A stretch of DNA of 64,000 nucleotides from Flavobacteriales bacterium (GCA_016719225.1 JADKAN010000001.1:682001-746000), one strand, 5' to 3'. Counted from the stretch's first letter, positions 36,969-47,255 are shown. Notes: generated by a model from the sequence alone, not told the origin. Program-made: numbers and translations.

Positions 36969-39900
36969 TCAATTCAGCGCCCAAGTCACCTCAGATAGGC
37001 CATCCAGGGCGCGCAAAAGTTCCTCGCTCAACATGACACCGCTCCCTTTGCTCGCCGCCTCTACACTTAGGTTTTCCTTGGAGCTTTGCATCTTTACGTG
37101 CACCGTGCATTTGCCCGGTGAGCGCTTTAAGAGTTCCCGGAGCTCTCGCGCCAAAGTCTCTGTTACCCGCTCGGCGTCGATCTGCAAGTTCAATTTCGTG
37201 AAGTACTTCTCACGTGCATCGCTCAACAGGTCTATGTTGACGAGCTTGAATTCCATCTGCCCTTCATCCCGTCCCCAAGTGCGTACGCTGGCCCTTCCTT
37301 TCATCAGGAGTAACGTGCCTTGCGTCAAATAGAGCTTGAACTTCAGGTAGTCCTCACTGAAGAGCATGAACTCGTGCGTGCCGAAATGGTCTTCCACGCC
37401 CAAAATGCCGAACTGCTTACCGCTCTTGGCCGTGCGGTGCTCAGCCCGCGTCACGATACCGCTGAAACAGAGCTCGCGCCCCGCCAATTTCTCCATCTCT
37501 TTCAGCTCCGGTAATGTGGTGTTGCACAGGTGCTTGATCTCCAGCCGGTGATCGTCCAACGGGTGGCCACTTAAGTAAAAACCGATCACTTCCTTTTCGT
37601 GGTGCAATTGCTCCAGCGCGCTCCAGGGTTCAATGGCGGGTAATGTGGGTTCTGGAATGGCTGCAGCACCATCCGCGACAGTATCGAACATGCTGACCTG
37701 TGCGCTGTCCACACCGTCCTGGTGCTGTTGCCCATAGCGTATCAGGCTTTCCAAATAGACGGGTTTGCCCTCACCGGCGGAATGGAAAAAGTGCGCCCGT
37801 TGGATCTTCAAGTTGTCGAAAGCACCAGCGTAGGCCAAGCTCTCCAATGCTTTTTTGTTCGCGCTGCGCAGGTTTACGCGGCGCACGAAGTCGAACACAC
37901 TGGTGATCGGCCCCTTTTCGCCACTACGTTCGGAAACGATGGCTTCCACGGCGTTTTCACCAACACCTTTCACCGCCCCTAAGCCGAAGCGGATCTGCCC
38001 GGCCTTGTTCACGCTGAATTGAAAGGAGCTTTCATTTATATCCGGACCCAGTACTTGTATGCCCATGCTGCGGCACTCCTCCATGAAGAAGGTGATCTTG
38101 TCGATCTGGCCACCGGTATGGGTGAGTACGCTGGCCATGAACTCCGGGGCATGGTTGGCCTTAAGCCAAGCGGTCTGGTAGGCCACGAAGGCGTAGCACG
38201 TGCTGTGGCTCTTGTTGAAGGCGTATTGCGCGAAAGCTTCCCAATCCGTCCAGATCTTGTTGCAGACCTTGGTGTCGAAACCCCGCTCGGCGGTGCCTTC
38301 GAGGAACTTGCCTTTCATTTTGTCCAACGTGGCGCGGTCCTTTTTACCCATGGCCTTCCGCAACACATCGGCATCGCCTTTGGTGAAGCCCGCCAACTTT
38401 TGGCTGAGCAACATCACCTGCTCTTGGTACACGGTGACGCCGTAGGTCTCCTTCAATAATTCCTCCATTTCGGGGAGGTCGTACACGATGGGTTCAAGGC
38501 CCTGCTTGCGCTTGATGAAGGTGGGGATGTATTCCAGCGGACCGGGACGGTACAATGCGTTCATGGCGATCAGGTCGCCGAACTGGTCGGCCTTCAGCTC
38601 GCGCAGGTACTTCTGCATGCCGGCGCTTTCAAATTGGAAGGTGCCGTTGGTCTCGGCGCGCTGGTAGATCCCGAAGGTCTTTTCATCGTCCAAGGGGATG
38701 GTGTCGATGTCGATCTCCACTCCATGGTTGGCCTTGATCATGCGCAACGCATCGCGGATGATGGTGAGCGTTTTCAGGCCCAAGAAGTCCATCTTGATCA
38801 CGCCGGCTTCTTCGATCACCCGCCCATCGTACTGGGTCAGCAGGAGATTGGATTCCTTGCTGGTGCACACAGGGATGATCTCCGTAAGGTCGCAGGGTGC
38901 AATGATGATGCCCGCCGCGTGTATGCCGGTCCCGCGCACGCTGCCTTCGAGCTTTTCAGCTTCGCGCAGCACGTCCGCAGTGGGTTCGCCACTTTCCAGT
39001 ATAGCCCGGAGCTGCTTCACGTTAGCGAGTTCGTCGCTGTTGAGGTTCTCCTTTTGCTTCAAGCTGCCTGGCCCGTCGATCGGAGCGTTCAGCAAACGTG
39101 CCAACTCGATGCCGGGACGCTCGGGCACCAGCTTGGCCAAGCGGTCGGCTTCTTGCAAGGGCAGGTCCATCACCCGGCTCACATCGCGGATGCTGCTCTT
39201 GGCCGCCATGCTGCCGTAGGTGACGATCTGCGCCACTTGGTTCTTGCCGTACTTCTCTACGACATAGTCGATCACCTTCTGCCGACCTTCATCGTCGAAG
39301 TCGGTGTCGATATCGGGCATGCTCTTACGATCCGGATTAAGGAAGCGCTCGAACAGCAGGTCGTATTTGATGGGGTCGATGTTGGTGATTCCGATGCAGT
39401 ACGCCACTGCGCTGCCCGCCGCACTGCCGCGGCCAGGGCCTATCACCACCCCGATGTTCCTTCCGTGGTTGATGAAGTCCTGCGTAATGAGGAAGTACCC
39501 GCTAAAGCCCATCGTGCGGATGGTAAAGAGCTCAAAGTCGATGCGTTCCTTGATCTTGGGGTCCAAGGAATCCATACTACCGTTGCCCTCACCGAGGTAG
39601 CGCTTTACGGCTCCTTCGTAGGTCAGGTGTTTCAGGTATTCGTCCTGGTCCGCGAAGCCGGTCGGGATCTCGTAGTTGGGCAACAGGATATCCTTCTTCA
39701 ACTTCAACGGCTCGATCTTATCCACGATCAAACCGGTGTTGTCCAGTGCCTCCGGAATGTCCGCGAAGGCTTTCAACATTTGGCCCTTCGTCTTGAAGTA
39801 GAACTCGTCGTTGTAGAATGCGAAGCGCTTCCCCTTTTGGCTCACTTCGTCGTCGCCGTCATCGGCCTTGGGTGTGCTTTGCTTTTCCCCGGTGTTGATG

Positions 39901-40595
39901 CACAACAGGATGTCGTGGGCGTTGGCGTCCTGTTGGTCCACATAATGACTGTCGTTGCTCGCGATCACGGGTACGTTGTACTTCTTCGCCCATTCCAGCA
40001 GAACGGCGTTGACACGGTCCTGCTCCGGGATTCCGTGGCGCTGGACCTCAATGTAGTAGTCGTCCCCGAAAAGGTTGAGCCACCATTTGAACTCTTCCTC
40101 GGCTTTCGCCAGATCGGTCCCGCCGCGCATAATGGCCTGCGGAACACTCGCCCCCAAACAACAGGTCGTCGCGATCAGGCCTTCGTGGTACTTCTCGATA
40201 AGCTCCTTGTCGATCCGCGGATACTTGCTATAGAAACCATCCATGTAGCCCAGGGAGCACAGCTTGCTCAGGTTCTTGTAGCCCAAGGCGTTCTTGGCCA
40301 GCATCAGTTGGTGGAAGCGCTTGTCCTTGTCTTCCCGTGTGAAGGCTTTCTTGTGACGGTCCGTCACCACATAGAATTCACAGCCCACGATCGGCTTCAC
40401 CTTCGGGCTGCCATCCTCATTCTTGTGTTTGCCCGCTTCGGCCACGAACTTGAATGCGCCGAACATGTTGCCATGGTCGGTAATGGCTAAGGCCGGCTGC
40501 CCATCCGCTACGGCCTTCTTGAACAGAGCGGGAATGCTGGAAGCGCCGTCAAGTAAGGAGAACTGGGTGTGGACGTGAAGGTGGGAGAATTCCAT
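36969..40595 (-). CDS. dnaE: DNA polymerase III alpha subunit
   Basis: The replicative polymerase subunit, 1208 residues. The N-terminal PHP domain starts HLHVHTQFSLLDGAS. The palm has the catalytic acidic residues in MPDIDTDFDDEGRQ near residue 428 and the third in the GVIKMDFLGLKTL strand. The fingers/thumb (GVTVYQEQVMLL) and helix-hairpin-helix region follow, and an OB-fold with FSGIVTRAEHRTAKSGKQFGILGVED is near residue 1020. The gene is intact. It carries no intein or extra exonuclease domain. Confidence 0.98.
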   Translation of the reverse strand: MEFSHLHVHTQFSLLDGASSIPALFKKAVADGQPALAITDHGNMFGAFKFVAEAGKHKNEDGSPKVKPIVGCEFYVVTDRHKKAFTREDKDKRFHQLMLAKNALGYKNLSKLCSLGYMDGFYSKYPRIDKELIEKYHEGLIATTCCLGASVPQAIMRGGTDLAKAEEEFKWWLNLFGDDYYIEVQRHGIPEQDRVNAVLLEWAKKYNVPVIASNDSHYVDQQDANAHDILLCINTGEKQSTPKADDGDDEVSQKGKRFAFYNDEFYFKTKGQMLKAFADIPEALDNTGLIVDKIEPLKLKKDILLPNYEIPTGFADQDEYLKHLTYEGAVKRYLGEGNGSMDSLDPKIKERIDFELFTIRTMGFSGYFLITQDFINHGRNIGVVIGPGRGSAAGSAVAYCIGITNIDPIKYDLLFERFLNPDRKSMPDIDTDFDDEGRQKVIDYVVEKYGKNQVAQIVTYGSMAAKSSIRDVSRVMDLPLQEADRLAKLVPERPGIELARLLNAPIDGPGSLKQKENLNSDELANVKQLRAILESGEPTADVLREAEKLEGSVRGTGIHAAGIIIAPCDLTEIIPVCTSKESNLLLTQYDGRVIEEAGVIKMDFLGLKTLTIIRDALRMIKANHGVEIDIDTIPLDDEKTFGIYQRAETNGTFQFESAGMQKYLRELKADQFGDLIAMNALYRPGPLEYIPTFIKRKQGLEPIVYDLPEMEELLKETYGVTVYQEQVMLLSQKLAGFTKGDADVLRKAMGKKDRATLDKMKGKFLEGTAERGFDTKVCNKIWTDWEAFAQYAFNKSHSTCYAFVAYQTAWLKANHAPEFMASVLTHTGGQIDKITFFMEECRSMGIQVLGPDINESSFQFSVNKAGQIRFGLGAVKGVGENAVEAIVSERSGEKGPITSVFDFVRRVNLRSANKKALESLAYAGAFDNLKIQRAHFFHSAGEGKPVYLESLIRYGQQHQDGVDSAQVSMFDTVADGAAAIPEPTLPAIEPWSALEQLHHEKEVIGFYLSGHPLDDHRLEIKHLCNTTLPELKEMEKLAGRELCFSGIVTRAEHRTAKSGKQFGILGVEDHFGTHEFMLFSEDYLKFKLYLTQGTLLLMKGRASVRTWGRDEGQMEFKLVNIDLLSDAREKYFTKLNLQIDAERVTETLARELRELLKRSPGKCTVHVKMQSSKENLSVEAASKGSGVMLSEELLRALDGLSEVTWALN

Positions 40596-40620
40596 TCAAG
40601 GGTGTCGGAATGCTTTTTGC

Positions 40621-40699
40621 GGTTGTCAGTTGGTGGTTGTCAGAAGCGTGCGATCCATGAGTAATTCGGCGCAGAAATCCTTAGATGCTTCCTGACAAC
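40621..40699. repeat. GTTGTCAG repeat and imperfect hairpin
   Basis: GGTTGTCAG occurs twice (40621-40629 and 40635-40643), and the second copy pairs with GCTTCCTGACAAC at 40687-40699 to form an imperfect hairpin with one bulge. A related GTTGTCAGG follows mpl near 27880. The feature could be a degenerate dispersed element or a weak terminator. Confidence 0.3.
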
Positions 40700-40828
40700 G
40701 GAGCACTTTTCCGGCTATGCGGCCCCGGAAGTTACCAAGTGCCGATGGGGTGGAGCCGATCAGTTTTCCACAAGATCGAACGATCGATCGGTGGATCAAC
40801 GGTATACCTCACTCAGCGCTGCGGACGA

Positions 40829-41300
40829 TCAAATTGAACGGACTTCCGGATCGGCCCTCACTGGGAAATTCACTGAGTTTGCGATAAAGCAAAGATCATG
40901 GGCTTGGTGATGCAACGTCCTGGCCAATTCCATCATCGTGCTTTCCTTGACCGTCACCTCCGGGCGGAGCACCACTTCGGTCATGCGGCCACTTCCATCC
41001 GGAAAGGTCTTCATGAGCCCGACCGCGTGGTCCAAATTATGCTATAACCACGATCCCGTTGATGGCATACACGTGCAAATAGCTCATCATGTGGCAGGCG
41101 CTCAGGGCCGATACCAACAGTTCTTCCGGGTCATGTCGTGTGCGGTCACCACGGAAGGTGGGGTCGGCGGAACCTAAAAGGTCCGGTTTGCCATTCATGC
41201 TGATGGTATGGTCGCGCTTGTAGCTGCGATAGTGATCGGTACCTGTGCCTTGGTTCCCGGTCCATTCAACTTTTACGGAATACACGTGTTGGTCCTGCAT
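40829..41300 (-). pseudogene. OsmC family peroxiredoxin-like protein, frameshifted
   Basis: OsmC proteins use two Cys to reduce organic hydroperoxides. The N-terminal part (VKVEWTGNQGTGTDHYRSYKRDH, RHDPEELLVSALSACHMMSYLHV) reads to a TAA at 41037-41039. The C-terminal part resumes in another frame (DHAVGLMKTFPDGSGRMTEVVLRPEVTV, LCFIANSVNFPV, including the second Cys). Removing one base from the TAAT at the join restores the family's AYxDHAVG run. Joined, the protein is about 156 residues, the normal length. It may be a true pseudogene or a single-base sequence error. Confidence 0.82.
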
Positions 41301-41375
41301 CCTGATAAGTTCAACGCGGTAGCCTTGGTCACTTTGTAACGATCGGGTCCTTCGGACCAGGACAAGACCGACACC

Positions 41376-43697
41376 TTAACGCACCACGACTTTGCCAGCC
41401 AGTAAGGTCTGCTCGTTATGCACCTTCAAAAAGTAAGTGCCTTTGGCCAATTTCGAAATGTCGAAACCGTAGTTCGCCAATTGGTCGTTGGAGTTGAAGA
41501 ACCAGGTCTTCAAGGTTTTGCCGGAGATGTCGTGCAAGGTCACAACGGATCTGCCGATGTCGCGTTGAAGATGAATAGCGAAGTGCCCATCACTGGGGTT
41601 GGGACTGATGGTGAGCCCGTTCTCCACCACCGCTCCCGTTGGCGCGGATATTCCCAGAGCAATAGGGGCATTGCTGCGGCTGATCAAGTAGCAGCCCACG
41701 CGGTAGTAGGGGTTGTAGCCGTCGTTGCAATCGGCGCAGGTCGTGCCACTGATGCAATTCGGATTGCCGGGGTTGCAGGCATCCATGTAGCTCTCTTGAA
41801 AAATGTATGAGAGTGCGAACGGTGCCTCGCTCAGGTAGGGCGTAACATCATATTCGAAAGGTGCTGCAATGCTGCCTGGACACCAGCCTGCACGGTCGTA
41901 TTGCCAAGTGCCGTACTGGGGTGAGCAACCGTCCGGATTGGGATTGCAATCGGTCCATAGGTCCTGCGTGAAGCTATGCGTGCCGTTCACGAAAACATGG
42001 TGGTTGGCATGGTAGAACTCAGCGGCATTGGCCGTGTTGTTGGCTCCCCAACCATGGCCCGTGGTCACCAAACGGATGCTGGCGTTCGCTACCCCGATCC
42101 CCGGTTCCAGTTGCACCGTGTCCATGGGTTGCAGGTTGGTGGGGTCGCCGAAGTTGTAATTGCCGTGCCACACTTGCTGTACGGTGGAATACAGGTATTC
42201 CGGCGTTCCGGCCTCGTAAGTAAAGTCGAGGTCCAACTTCCAACCACCGCTGCCCCACGTCTCGATGAACATGCGGATCTCCGTGTTGCCTTGCAGGATG
42301 GATGCGAGATCGGTGACATCGATACTGTGGTCACAAGGCACTCCGTAAGGGGTGATGTACCGGATGATCTCCGTCCACTCACCGTTGGGAGCTTTCGCTT
42401 CCACCCAGGCCACGCGGTCCCAATCGTCGCAACCGCCCGCCACACTTGGGCAGCTTACGGCGAGGTGCGCTATGATGTGGTCGTAAGCCCCCACGGATTG
42501 CGGTAAGGTGTAGCTACCGGTGTACCACTGTGAACCCCCTGATCCATCAAAGTTGATCACATCCCCATTGAACGTAGCTATGGTTTGATCAACAGCGGTG
42601 TTGACCACTTGGATGTTCAAGGCTTCGTTGGCGCTGTTACCATTACTGGCGGTGGCGGTTACCGTAACGACATGCGTGCCGTAGGCGTTCGGGGTCCACC
42701 AAGCGGTATAGGCGCCATTGTCCATGGCGGCTGGCAGGTCGGTGCCGTCCACGTGGAACACCACGCTGGTAATGCTGTTGAACCCCGGCTCGTCGATGTT
42801 TGCGGTTGCGTAAAATGCGTAGGGGTGCAACTCAGGCATTTGCACCGGGTAGTTCTCTGTGAGTTTCATGCTCACCACCGGGTCGTAGCTTGAAAGATCA
42901 AGCACATTGAAAGTGGTGGTGGCCGATGCCGGATACCAAGTCGCGTCACCGGCCTGTTCGGCACGCACGGTAACAGTTCCCGCAGTGCCGTCCAAGGTTA
43001 GCATGGAACCTGCCACGCTTGCAGGTCCGGAGACAACGGAATACGATACAGGTAGACCGGAGCTGGCGGATGCGTTCAGCGCAAAGGCGGGAGCGGTGCT
43101 GCTTTGGTCGGCCACCGCTTGAATCGATGTGATCTGGTTCGATTGTCCCGAAGGGGTGCATCCCGGACCGGTGTATTCAAAGAGGTCCAGTTCGGCCACC
43201 ATAAGGTACGGCCCGCCGGAGTAACCCGAGTTGACCACTAAGCGCACATAGCGTGCATCCACAGCCCCGAAATAGGCTGATCCGCGTTGGGCTCCGGCAC
43301 TGAGGTCGGCGTAGGTGAAGTCCCCTGCGGATTGCACAGCGCCCCAATTGGTCCCATCCAAGCTCAGGTAAAGCGCATAGTTCTTGGCCTTCCCCGCGGC
43401 GGTGGCGTCGCGCGAGAGCAGGGAGATCCCGTTCACGGCATGTACAGCGCCAAGGTCGAGATGGATCTCATGCGGAAAGCCGGGGCTTGCACCTTGCCAC
43501 TGGGTGTGCCAGAAGGTGAGCGGATCATTATCGATGCAATCCACTGCATGGCCATTACTCGCCCCTTCGCCAATGAGTTCCTCGCTGTCCACGTAGGTAG
43601 CACTCCATCCCGTCTGGGCGATGGCCACGGTGTCGCATTGGCCCATGGACAGCAACGGAGCGGAGAGGAGCAGCAGGAGTGGAATGGTCGACTTCAT
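41376..43697 (-). CDS. Secreted PNGase F-like protein with discoidin domain and T9SS tail
   Basis: A 773-residue exported protein predicted to remove N-linked glycans from glycoproteins. Signal peptide MKSTIPLLLLLSAPLLSMG leads to an F5/8 type C (discoidin, CBM32-like) domain at about 20-175, a bacterial Ig-like region to 370, then two PNGase F domains: the N-terminal one has CDDWDRVAWVEAK, RYITPYGVPCDHSIDVTDLASIL and MFIETWGSGGWKLDLDF; the C-terminal one has ANHHVFVNGTHSF and YDRAGWCPGS. The last 75 residues are a T9SS type A sorting domain (ISPNPSDGHFAIHL to KGTYFLKVHNEQTLLAGKVVVR). Confidence 0.9.
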   Translation of the reverse strand: MKSTIPLLLLLSAPLLSMGQCDTVAIAQTGWSATYVDSEELIGEGASNGHAVDCIDNDPLTFWHTQWQGASPGFPHEIHLDLGAVHAVNGISLLSRDATAAGKAKNYALYLSLDGTNWGAVQSAGDFTYADLSAGAQRGSAYFGAVDARYVRLVVNSGYSGGPYLMVAELDLFEYTGPGCTPSGQSNQITSIQAVADQSSTAPAFALNASASSGLPVSYSVVSGPASVAGSMLTLDGTAGTVTVRAEQAGDATWYPASATTTFNVLDLSSYDPVVSMKLTENYPVQMPELHPYAFYATANIDEPGFNSITSVVFHVDGTDLPAAMDNGAYTAWWTPNAYGTHVVTVTATASNGNSANEALNIQVVNTAVDQTIATFNGDVINFDGSGGSQWYTGSYTLPQSVGAYDHIIAHLAVSCPSVAGGCDDWDRVAWVEAKAPNGEWTEIIRYITPYGVPCDHSIDVTDLASILQGNTEIRMFIETWGSGGWKLDLDFTYEAGTPEYLYSTVQQVWHGNYNFGDPTNLQPMDTVQLEPGIGVANASIRLVTTGHGWGANNTANAAEFYHANHHVFVNGTHSFTQDLWTDCNPNPDGCSPQYGTWQYDRAGWCPGSIAAPFEYDVTPYLSEAPFALSYIFQESYMDACNPGNPNCISGTTCADCNDGYNPYYRVGCYLISRSNAPIALGISAPTGAVVENGLTISPNPSDGHFAIHLQRDIGRSVVTLHDISGKTLKTWFFNSNDQLANYGFDISKLAKGTYFLKVHNEQTLLAGKVVVR

Positions 43698-43859
43698 GGC
43701 GGCAATTTACGGCTCCCTTGAATTACGTTCAGGAACCAATTCTCCCCGTTCGCGGATTCCCAAAAAGGCTCGCGGTGGCTATTCGAAAAAGTATGGCATG
43801 CGGCATTTACTCGCCTGTGATCCACCGCGTATGGAGCAACGACTTGCCTATCTTGCACC

Positions 43860-44315
43860 ATGCCAGTTCTCGAACGATTTTACAACGCCTTCGCCCAAAG
43901 GGATTGGGCTACCATGGGTGCCTGCTATCACTCGGAAGCACGTTTCAGCGACCCGGTATTCCCGGACCTGGACGCTACCGGTGTGAAGGCCATGTGGAAA
44001 ATGCTGTTAGGCGGTGACACTGACCTTCGCATCGATTTCGATGTACAGGAAGAAACCCCGGATGCAGGCCATGTGAACTGGAATGCCTACTACACATTCA
44101 GCTCCAGCGGAAGGAAGGTCCACAATCGGGTGGCTTCATCGTTCACCATCAAGGATGGGTTGATCTGGAAGCAGCGCGACGATTTCGACCTCTGGAAATG
44201 GTCACGACAAGCATTGGGAACTTCTGGCCTTCTCTTGGGCTGGTCCCCCATCGTGCGCAACAAAGTGCGCGCTACCGCTTCGTCACGCCTCGCTAGGTCG
44301 CTGGGCAACCGTTGA
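43860..44315 (+). CDS. NTF2-like (SnoaL-type) protein
   Basis: A 151-residue protein with the NTF2 cone fold: an N-terminal helical pair (ERFYNAFAQRDWATMGACYHSEARFSDPVF), then a sheet with AGHVNWNAYYTFSSSGRKVHNRVASSFTIKDGLIWKQRDDFDLWKW. The conserved Asp in FSDPVF and the DDFD motif fit SnoaL-like ring or isomerase proteins. Its ligand is unknown. The motif TATCTTGC at 43849-43856 might be a -7 element. Confidence 0.8.
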   Translation: MPVLERFYNAFAQRDWATMGACYHSEARFSDPVFPDLDATGVKAMWKMLLGGDTDLRIDFDVQEETPDAGHVNWNAYYTFSSSGRKVHNRVASSFTIKDGLIWKQRDDFDLWKWSRQALGTSGLLLGWSPIVRNKVRATASSRLARSLGNR

Positions 44316-45362
44316 TCAAAGTCCTACCGCCCCGAGCGCTTTGATCCCTGGATCACCCAACCGGATGCCCAGCGCAAGCCGCACATATCCGTAATTCGTG
44401 CCCAAGCTCAATTTCTCTGCGATCGGCGTGGTGCTATAGTAGAACGAGGTCGTGAGCGCACCGTACCAGCGGTCGCCGTTGAAACCCGCTCCCAACTTGA
44501 ACTCGGTAACAGCGGCTATGCCGGTACCATGCAGATCACCGGTAGGTGTAGTGATGGTCTGGTCTGCATAAGTGAAACCGGGAAGCACGGAAGCGTGGAT
44601 AAACCCCTTTTGCCAAAAGGAGAAGGTGTGGACATAGCCGATAGTAGCGCCGATGAGCAACCGCTGCAATCCAGAAAATCCGGTTGCGAGCTGGAAGGTG
44701 TCCACTAAAGCTGGGCTGAGGAGTGAGCTGTCCGCAGTGATGGTGGTATGCCAGGCGGAAAGCCCGGCGACAAAGGTCCCAGCGCTCTTTTTCTGCCGTT
44801 CCATCTGGAAATTCGCAGCGTTCTCACTGTAGCGTCGTTTTCCACTCAGCGCATAGTGTGCCGAAAGCAGGAATGTGCGGTTGGAAAGATCGGGACGCAC
44901 CACGGGCGCATCGTTTCCGGTCCAGCGTTCGGGGTCGTTCAGATAGTAACCTTGAGTTGTGTTCCAGAAGCCGCGTGCCCACAGCCTTCTACCCGTAAAA
45001 CCCACACCCAATCCCTTGGATGAGGTCTTGCCCAACGAAGCATCATAGTCGCTGAAAGCAGGTACGTTGAAGGTGGCTTCCACGCTCAGCCATTTGTAAT
45101 CCAGCCCGAAGCCGTACTGCTCCATGCTGTTGGTGGAATAGGAAAGGCCTCCACCGCTGTCCTGCTCCACGTCAACATCCACAAGCTGGAGTTTCCCCAC
45201 CGCACTGATCACTAGGTTACTGCGGTAGGTTGCGATGTAGGCAGTGTCATGGTCCGGTGGTGCCAAGGTGTCCCCCACGAGCATGGCCCGCATTTTATCT
45301 CCCAATTGTGCCTGCGCATTCAAGGAGAAGATGATGAACAAGAACAAAATGCTCCGCCGCAT
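44316..45362 (-). CDS. DUF4421 outer-membrane protein
   Basis: A 348-residue beta-barrel protein with signal peptide (MRRSILFLFIIFSLNAQA). The DUF4421 signature is clear: DTAYIATYRSNLVISAVGKLQL, then QYGFGLDYKWLSVEATFNVPAFSDYDASLGKTSSKGLGVGFTGRRLWARGFWNTTQGYYLNDPERW. Repeated aromatic-terminated strands follow to the end. Function is unknown. Downstream of it, convergent, is the NTF2-like gene with adjoining stop codons. Confidence 0.85.
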   Translation of the reverse strand: MRRSILFLFIIFSLNAQAQLGDKMRAMLVGDTLAPPDHDTAYIATYRSNLVISAVGKLQLVDVDVEQDSGGGLSYSTNSMEQYGFGLDYKWLSVEATFNVPAFSDYDASLGKTSSKGLGVGFTGRRLWARGFWNTTQGYYLNDPERWTGNDAPVVRPDLSNRTFLLSAHYALSGKRRYSENAANFQMERQKKSAGTFVAGLSAWHTTITADSSLLSPALVDTFQLATGFSGLQRLLIGATIGYVHTFSFWQKGFIHASVLPGFTYADQTITTPTGDLHGTGIAAVTEFKLGAGFNGDRWYGALTTSFYYSTTPIAEKLSLGTNYGYVRLALGIRLGDPGIKALGAVGL

Positions 45363-45554
45363 GCCGCGAAAGGTATTGGGAAGAGGGCAGCCGATGTATC
45401 ACTAAAATGGGGGATGAGGTTGGAGGTAGGCGGATGTTGCACCGCGACTGGTACAACTGATCCAAGAACTCCCTTCTCAACAATCCTCTCCCAAGACTCA
45501 GGACTCTTGACTCAAGATCAAATGCTCGACTAACAGCAACAGCACTCGATCATC

Positions 45555-47249
45555 TCAACGCTTGATGGCCCGCTTAAGCTCTTTTCCACTCAACTGCTCA
45601 ACTCCCACATACCAGTTCCGGTCGGGCAAAAGGGAAGCGGTCTTAGGGTGCAGTCCACTGGCCGGTGAGGACCAAGCGGTGGAGATCGTAACCGTCCGCT
45701 CTTCTCCATTCACGGTGATCCTGATTGGCATCGCGAAGCTTTCAACGCAGTTATCCCAACGCACCATGAGCCGGCCTTTCCGGATGCCCCACTGAAGTTC
45801 TGGCACTTCGGTGGTGCGCAGGTACTGCTGGAACAGTTTGCTGAAGTCCTGTCCACTGCGATCACTGATGAACTGTTCCACCTCCGCGCTCGTCACGATG
45901 CCATGCCGGAATTTCAGGTTCATGCCACGCAACACCTCCCGGAAGAGGGAGTCGTTGGCCATGACGTGCCGGATGGTATGGATCATGTTCGCGCCTTTAT
46001 AATACATGTCAATGCTCCCTTCCTGGTTCATGCCATACCGCCCGATGATCGGGATGTCATTCTCGATGTTTTTCCGCAAGCCGATCACATAGTCGTCCCC
46101 GGCGGATTCTCCGTATTGGCATTGTGTGTAGATCGTCTCGGCGTAGTCGGCGAAGCCTTCATGCACCCACATGTCCGCGATATCCGCCGTTGTGATGCTA
46201 TTGCCGAACCATTCATGCGCGCTCTCGTGGATGATGATATAATCCCATTTCAGGCCCCAGCCGGTGCCGCTGAGGTCCGTGCCGAGGTAGCCGTTCTTAA
46301 AATGATTGCCGTATGCTATTGCGCTTTGGTGCTCCATCCCCAGTTCCGGCGCTTCCACCAGCTTGTATCCATCGGCATAAAAGGGGTATGGGCCGAACCA
46401 ATGTTCGAAGCACTTCAGCATCCGGGGCACTTCCTTGAAATGCTCCCGGGCCTTAGCCTCATTGGCTGCAAGTACCCAATAGTCGCAGTCCAGCGGACCG
46501 TCCTCTCCCGGATACACCTCATGAATATGCGCATACTTCCCGATCGCGGGGATCAGGTCGTAGTTGTTGATTGGATCCACCACCGCCCAGGTCCATGTGC
46601 TCGTACCATCCGCGTTTTTCACCATGTTACGCAGCCGACCGTTGCCTACGGCTTGCAAAGTGTCCGGTGTTATGATGTGCATAGCCGCGCTGTCCGGCTC
46701 ATCGCTCTGGATGTCCTTGCAGGGGTACCAAACGCTTGCGCCCAAGCCTTGGCAAGCCGCACTCATCCATGGGTTGCCCTGTGGGTCTCTTTTCCAGATC
46801 CATCCGCCGTCCCACGGCGGGTTGCGGGCCTCGCGCGGAATACCGCCGTAGCGCAGGACCAGCTGCGCTGAGGTGCCAGCGGCCATTTCCTGCGGAAGGT
46901 CCACCCATGCCACATTGCCATCCCGGGTGTAGTGTAGGTCGCTTTCCCCCATCGCGGCACGGAGCGAAACGGACCTCAATTCCAACGGTTGTTGGAGGTC
47001 GATCTGCATCTTCCGGCCCGGGGACAAGGTCCGGAAGGTGATCCGCGTGGTTCCCTCGATGGACTTGGTCGCGAACTCGGGCCGTATTGTAATGTCATAA
47101 TGCGTTACATCCCACCAGGCGCGGAAAGGCCCGTTGCTCCCGCGAAGCGTATCGGCATGTGTTGAGCCGTGGTCATGCTTAAGCGGTTGGGCATGAACGG
47201 TTCTCGCTTGCAAGGCACAGAGCACGATCAAGGGGAAACAGTATCTCAT
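45555..47249 (-). CDS. M1 family metallo-aminopeptidase
   Basis: A 564-residue exported zinc aminopeptidase. Signal peptide MRYCFPLIVLCALQARTVHA is followed by the N-terminal beta domain (GTTRITFRTLSPGRKMQID). The zinc site is HESAHEWFGNSIT near residue 343 with a downstream Glu in MWVHEGFADYAET, and the substrate-recognition segment LGMEHQSAIAYGNHF corresponds to the GAMEN site. The gene has its own promoter, so the ATG giving this signal peptide is used in preference to one 13 codons upstream. Confidence 0.93.
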   Translation of the reverse strand: MRYCFPLIVLCALQARTVHAQPLKHDHGSTHADTLRGSNGPFRAWWDVTHYDITIRPEFATKSIEGTTRITFRTLSPGRKMQIDLQQPLELRSVSLRAAMGESDLHYTRDGNVAWVDLPQEMAAGTSAQLVLRYGGIPREARNPPWDGGWIWKRDPQGNPWMSAACQGLGASVWYPCKDIQSDEPDSAAMHIITPDTLQAVGNGRLRNMVKNADGTSTWTWAVVDPINNYDLIPAIGKYAHIHEVYPGEDGPLDCDYWVLAANEAKAREHFKEVPRMLKCFEHWFGPYPFYADGYKLVEAPELGMEHQSAIAYGNHFKNGYLGTDLSGTGWGLKWDYIIIHESAHEWFGNSITTADIADMWVHEGFADYAETIYTQCQYGESAGDDYVIGLRKNIENDIPIIGRYGMNQEGSIDMYYKGANMIHTIRHVMANDSLFREVLRGMNLKFRHGIVTSAEVEQFISDRSGQDFSKLFQQYLRTTEVPELQWGIRKGRLMVRWDNCVESFAMPIRITVNGEERTVTISTAWSSPASGLHPKTASLLPDRNWYVGVEQLSGKELKRAIKR

Positions 47250-47255
47250 ACGGTT

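Noticed and set aside
38634..40490. 618-codon open frame antisense to dnaE
   Set aside because: It lies wholly inside dnaE on the opposite strand, has no start context, and its composition follows the GC-rich third codon positions of dnaE.
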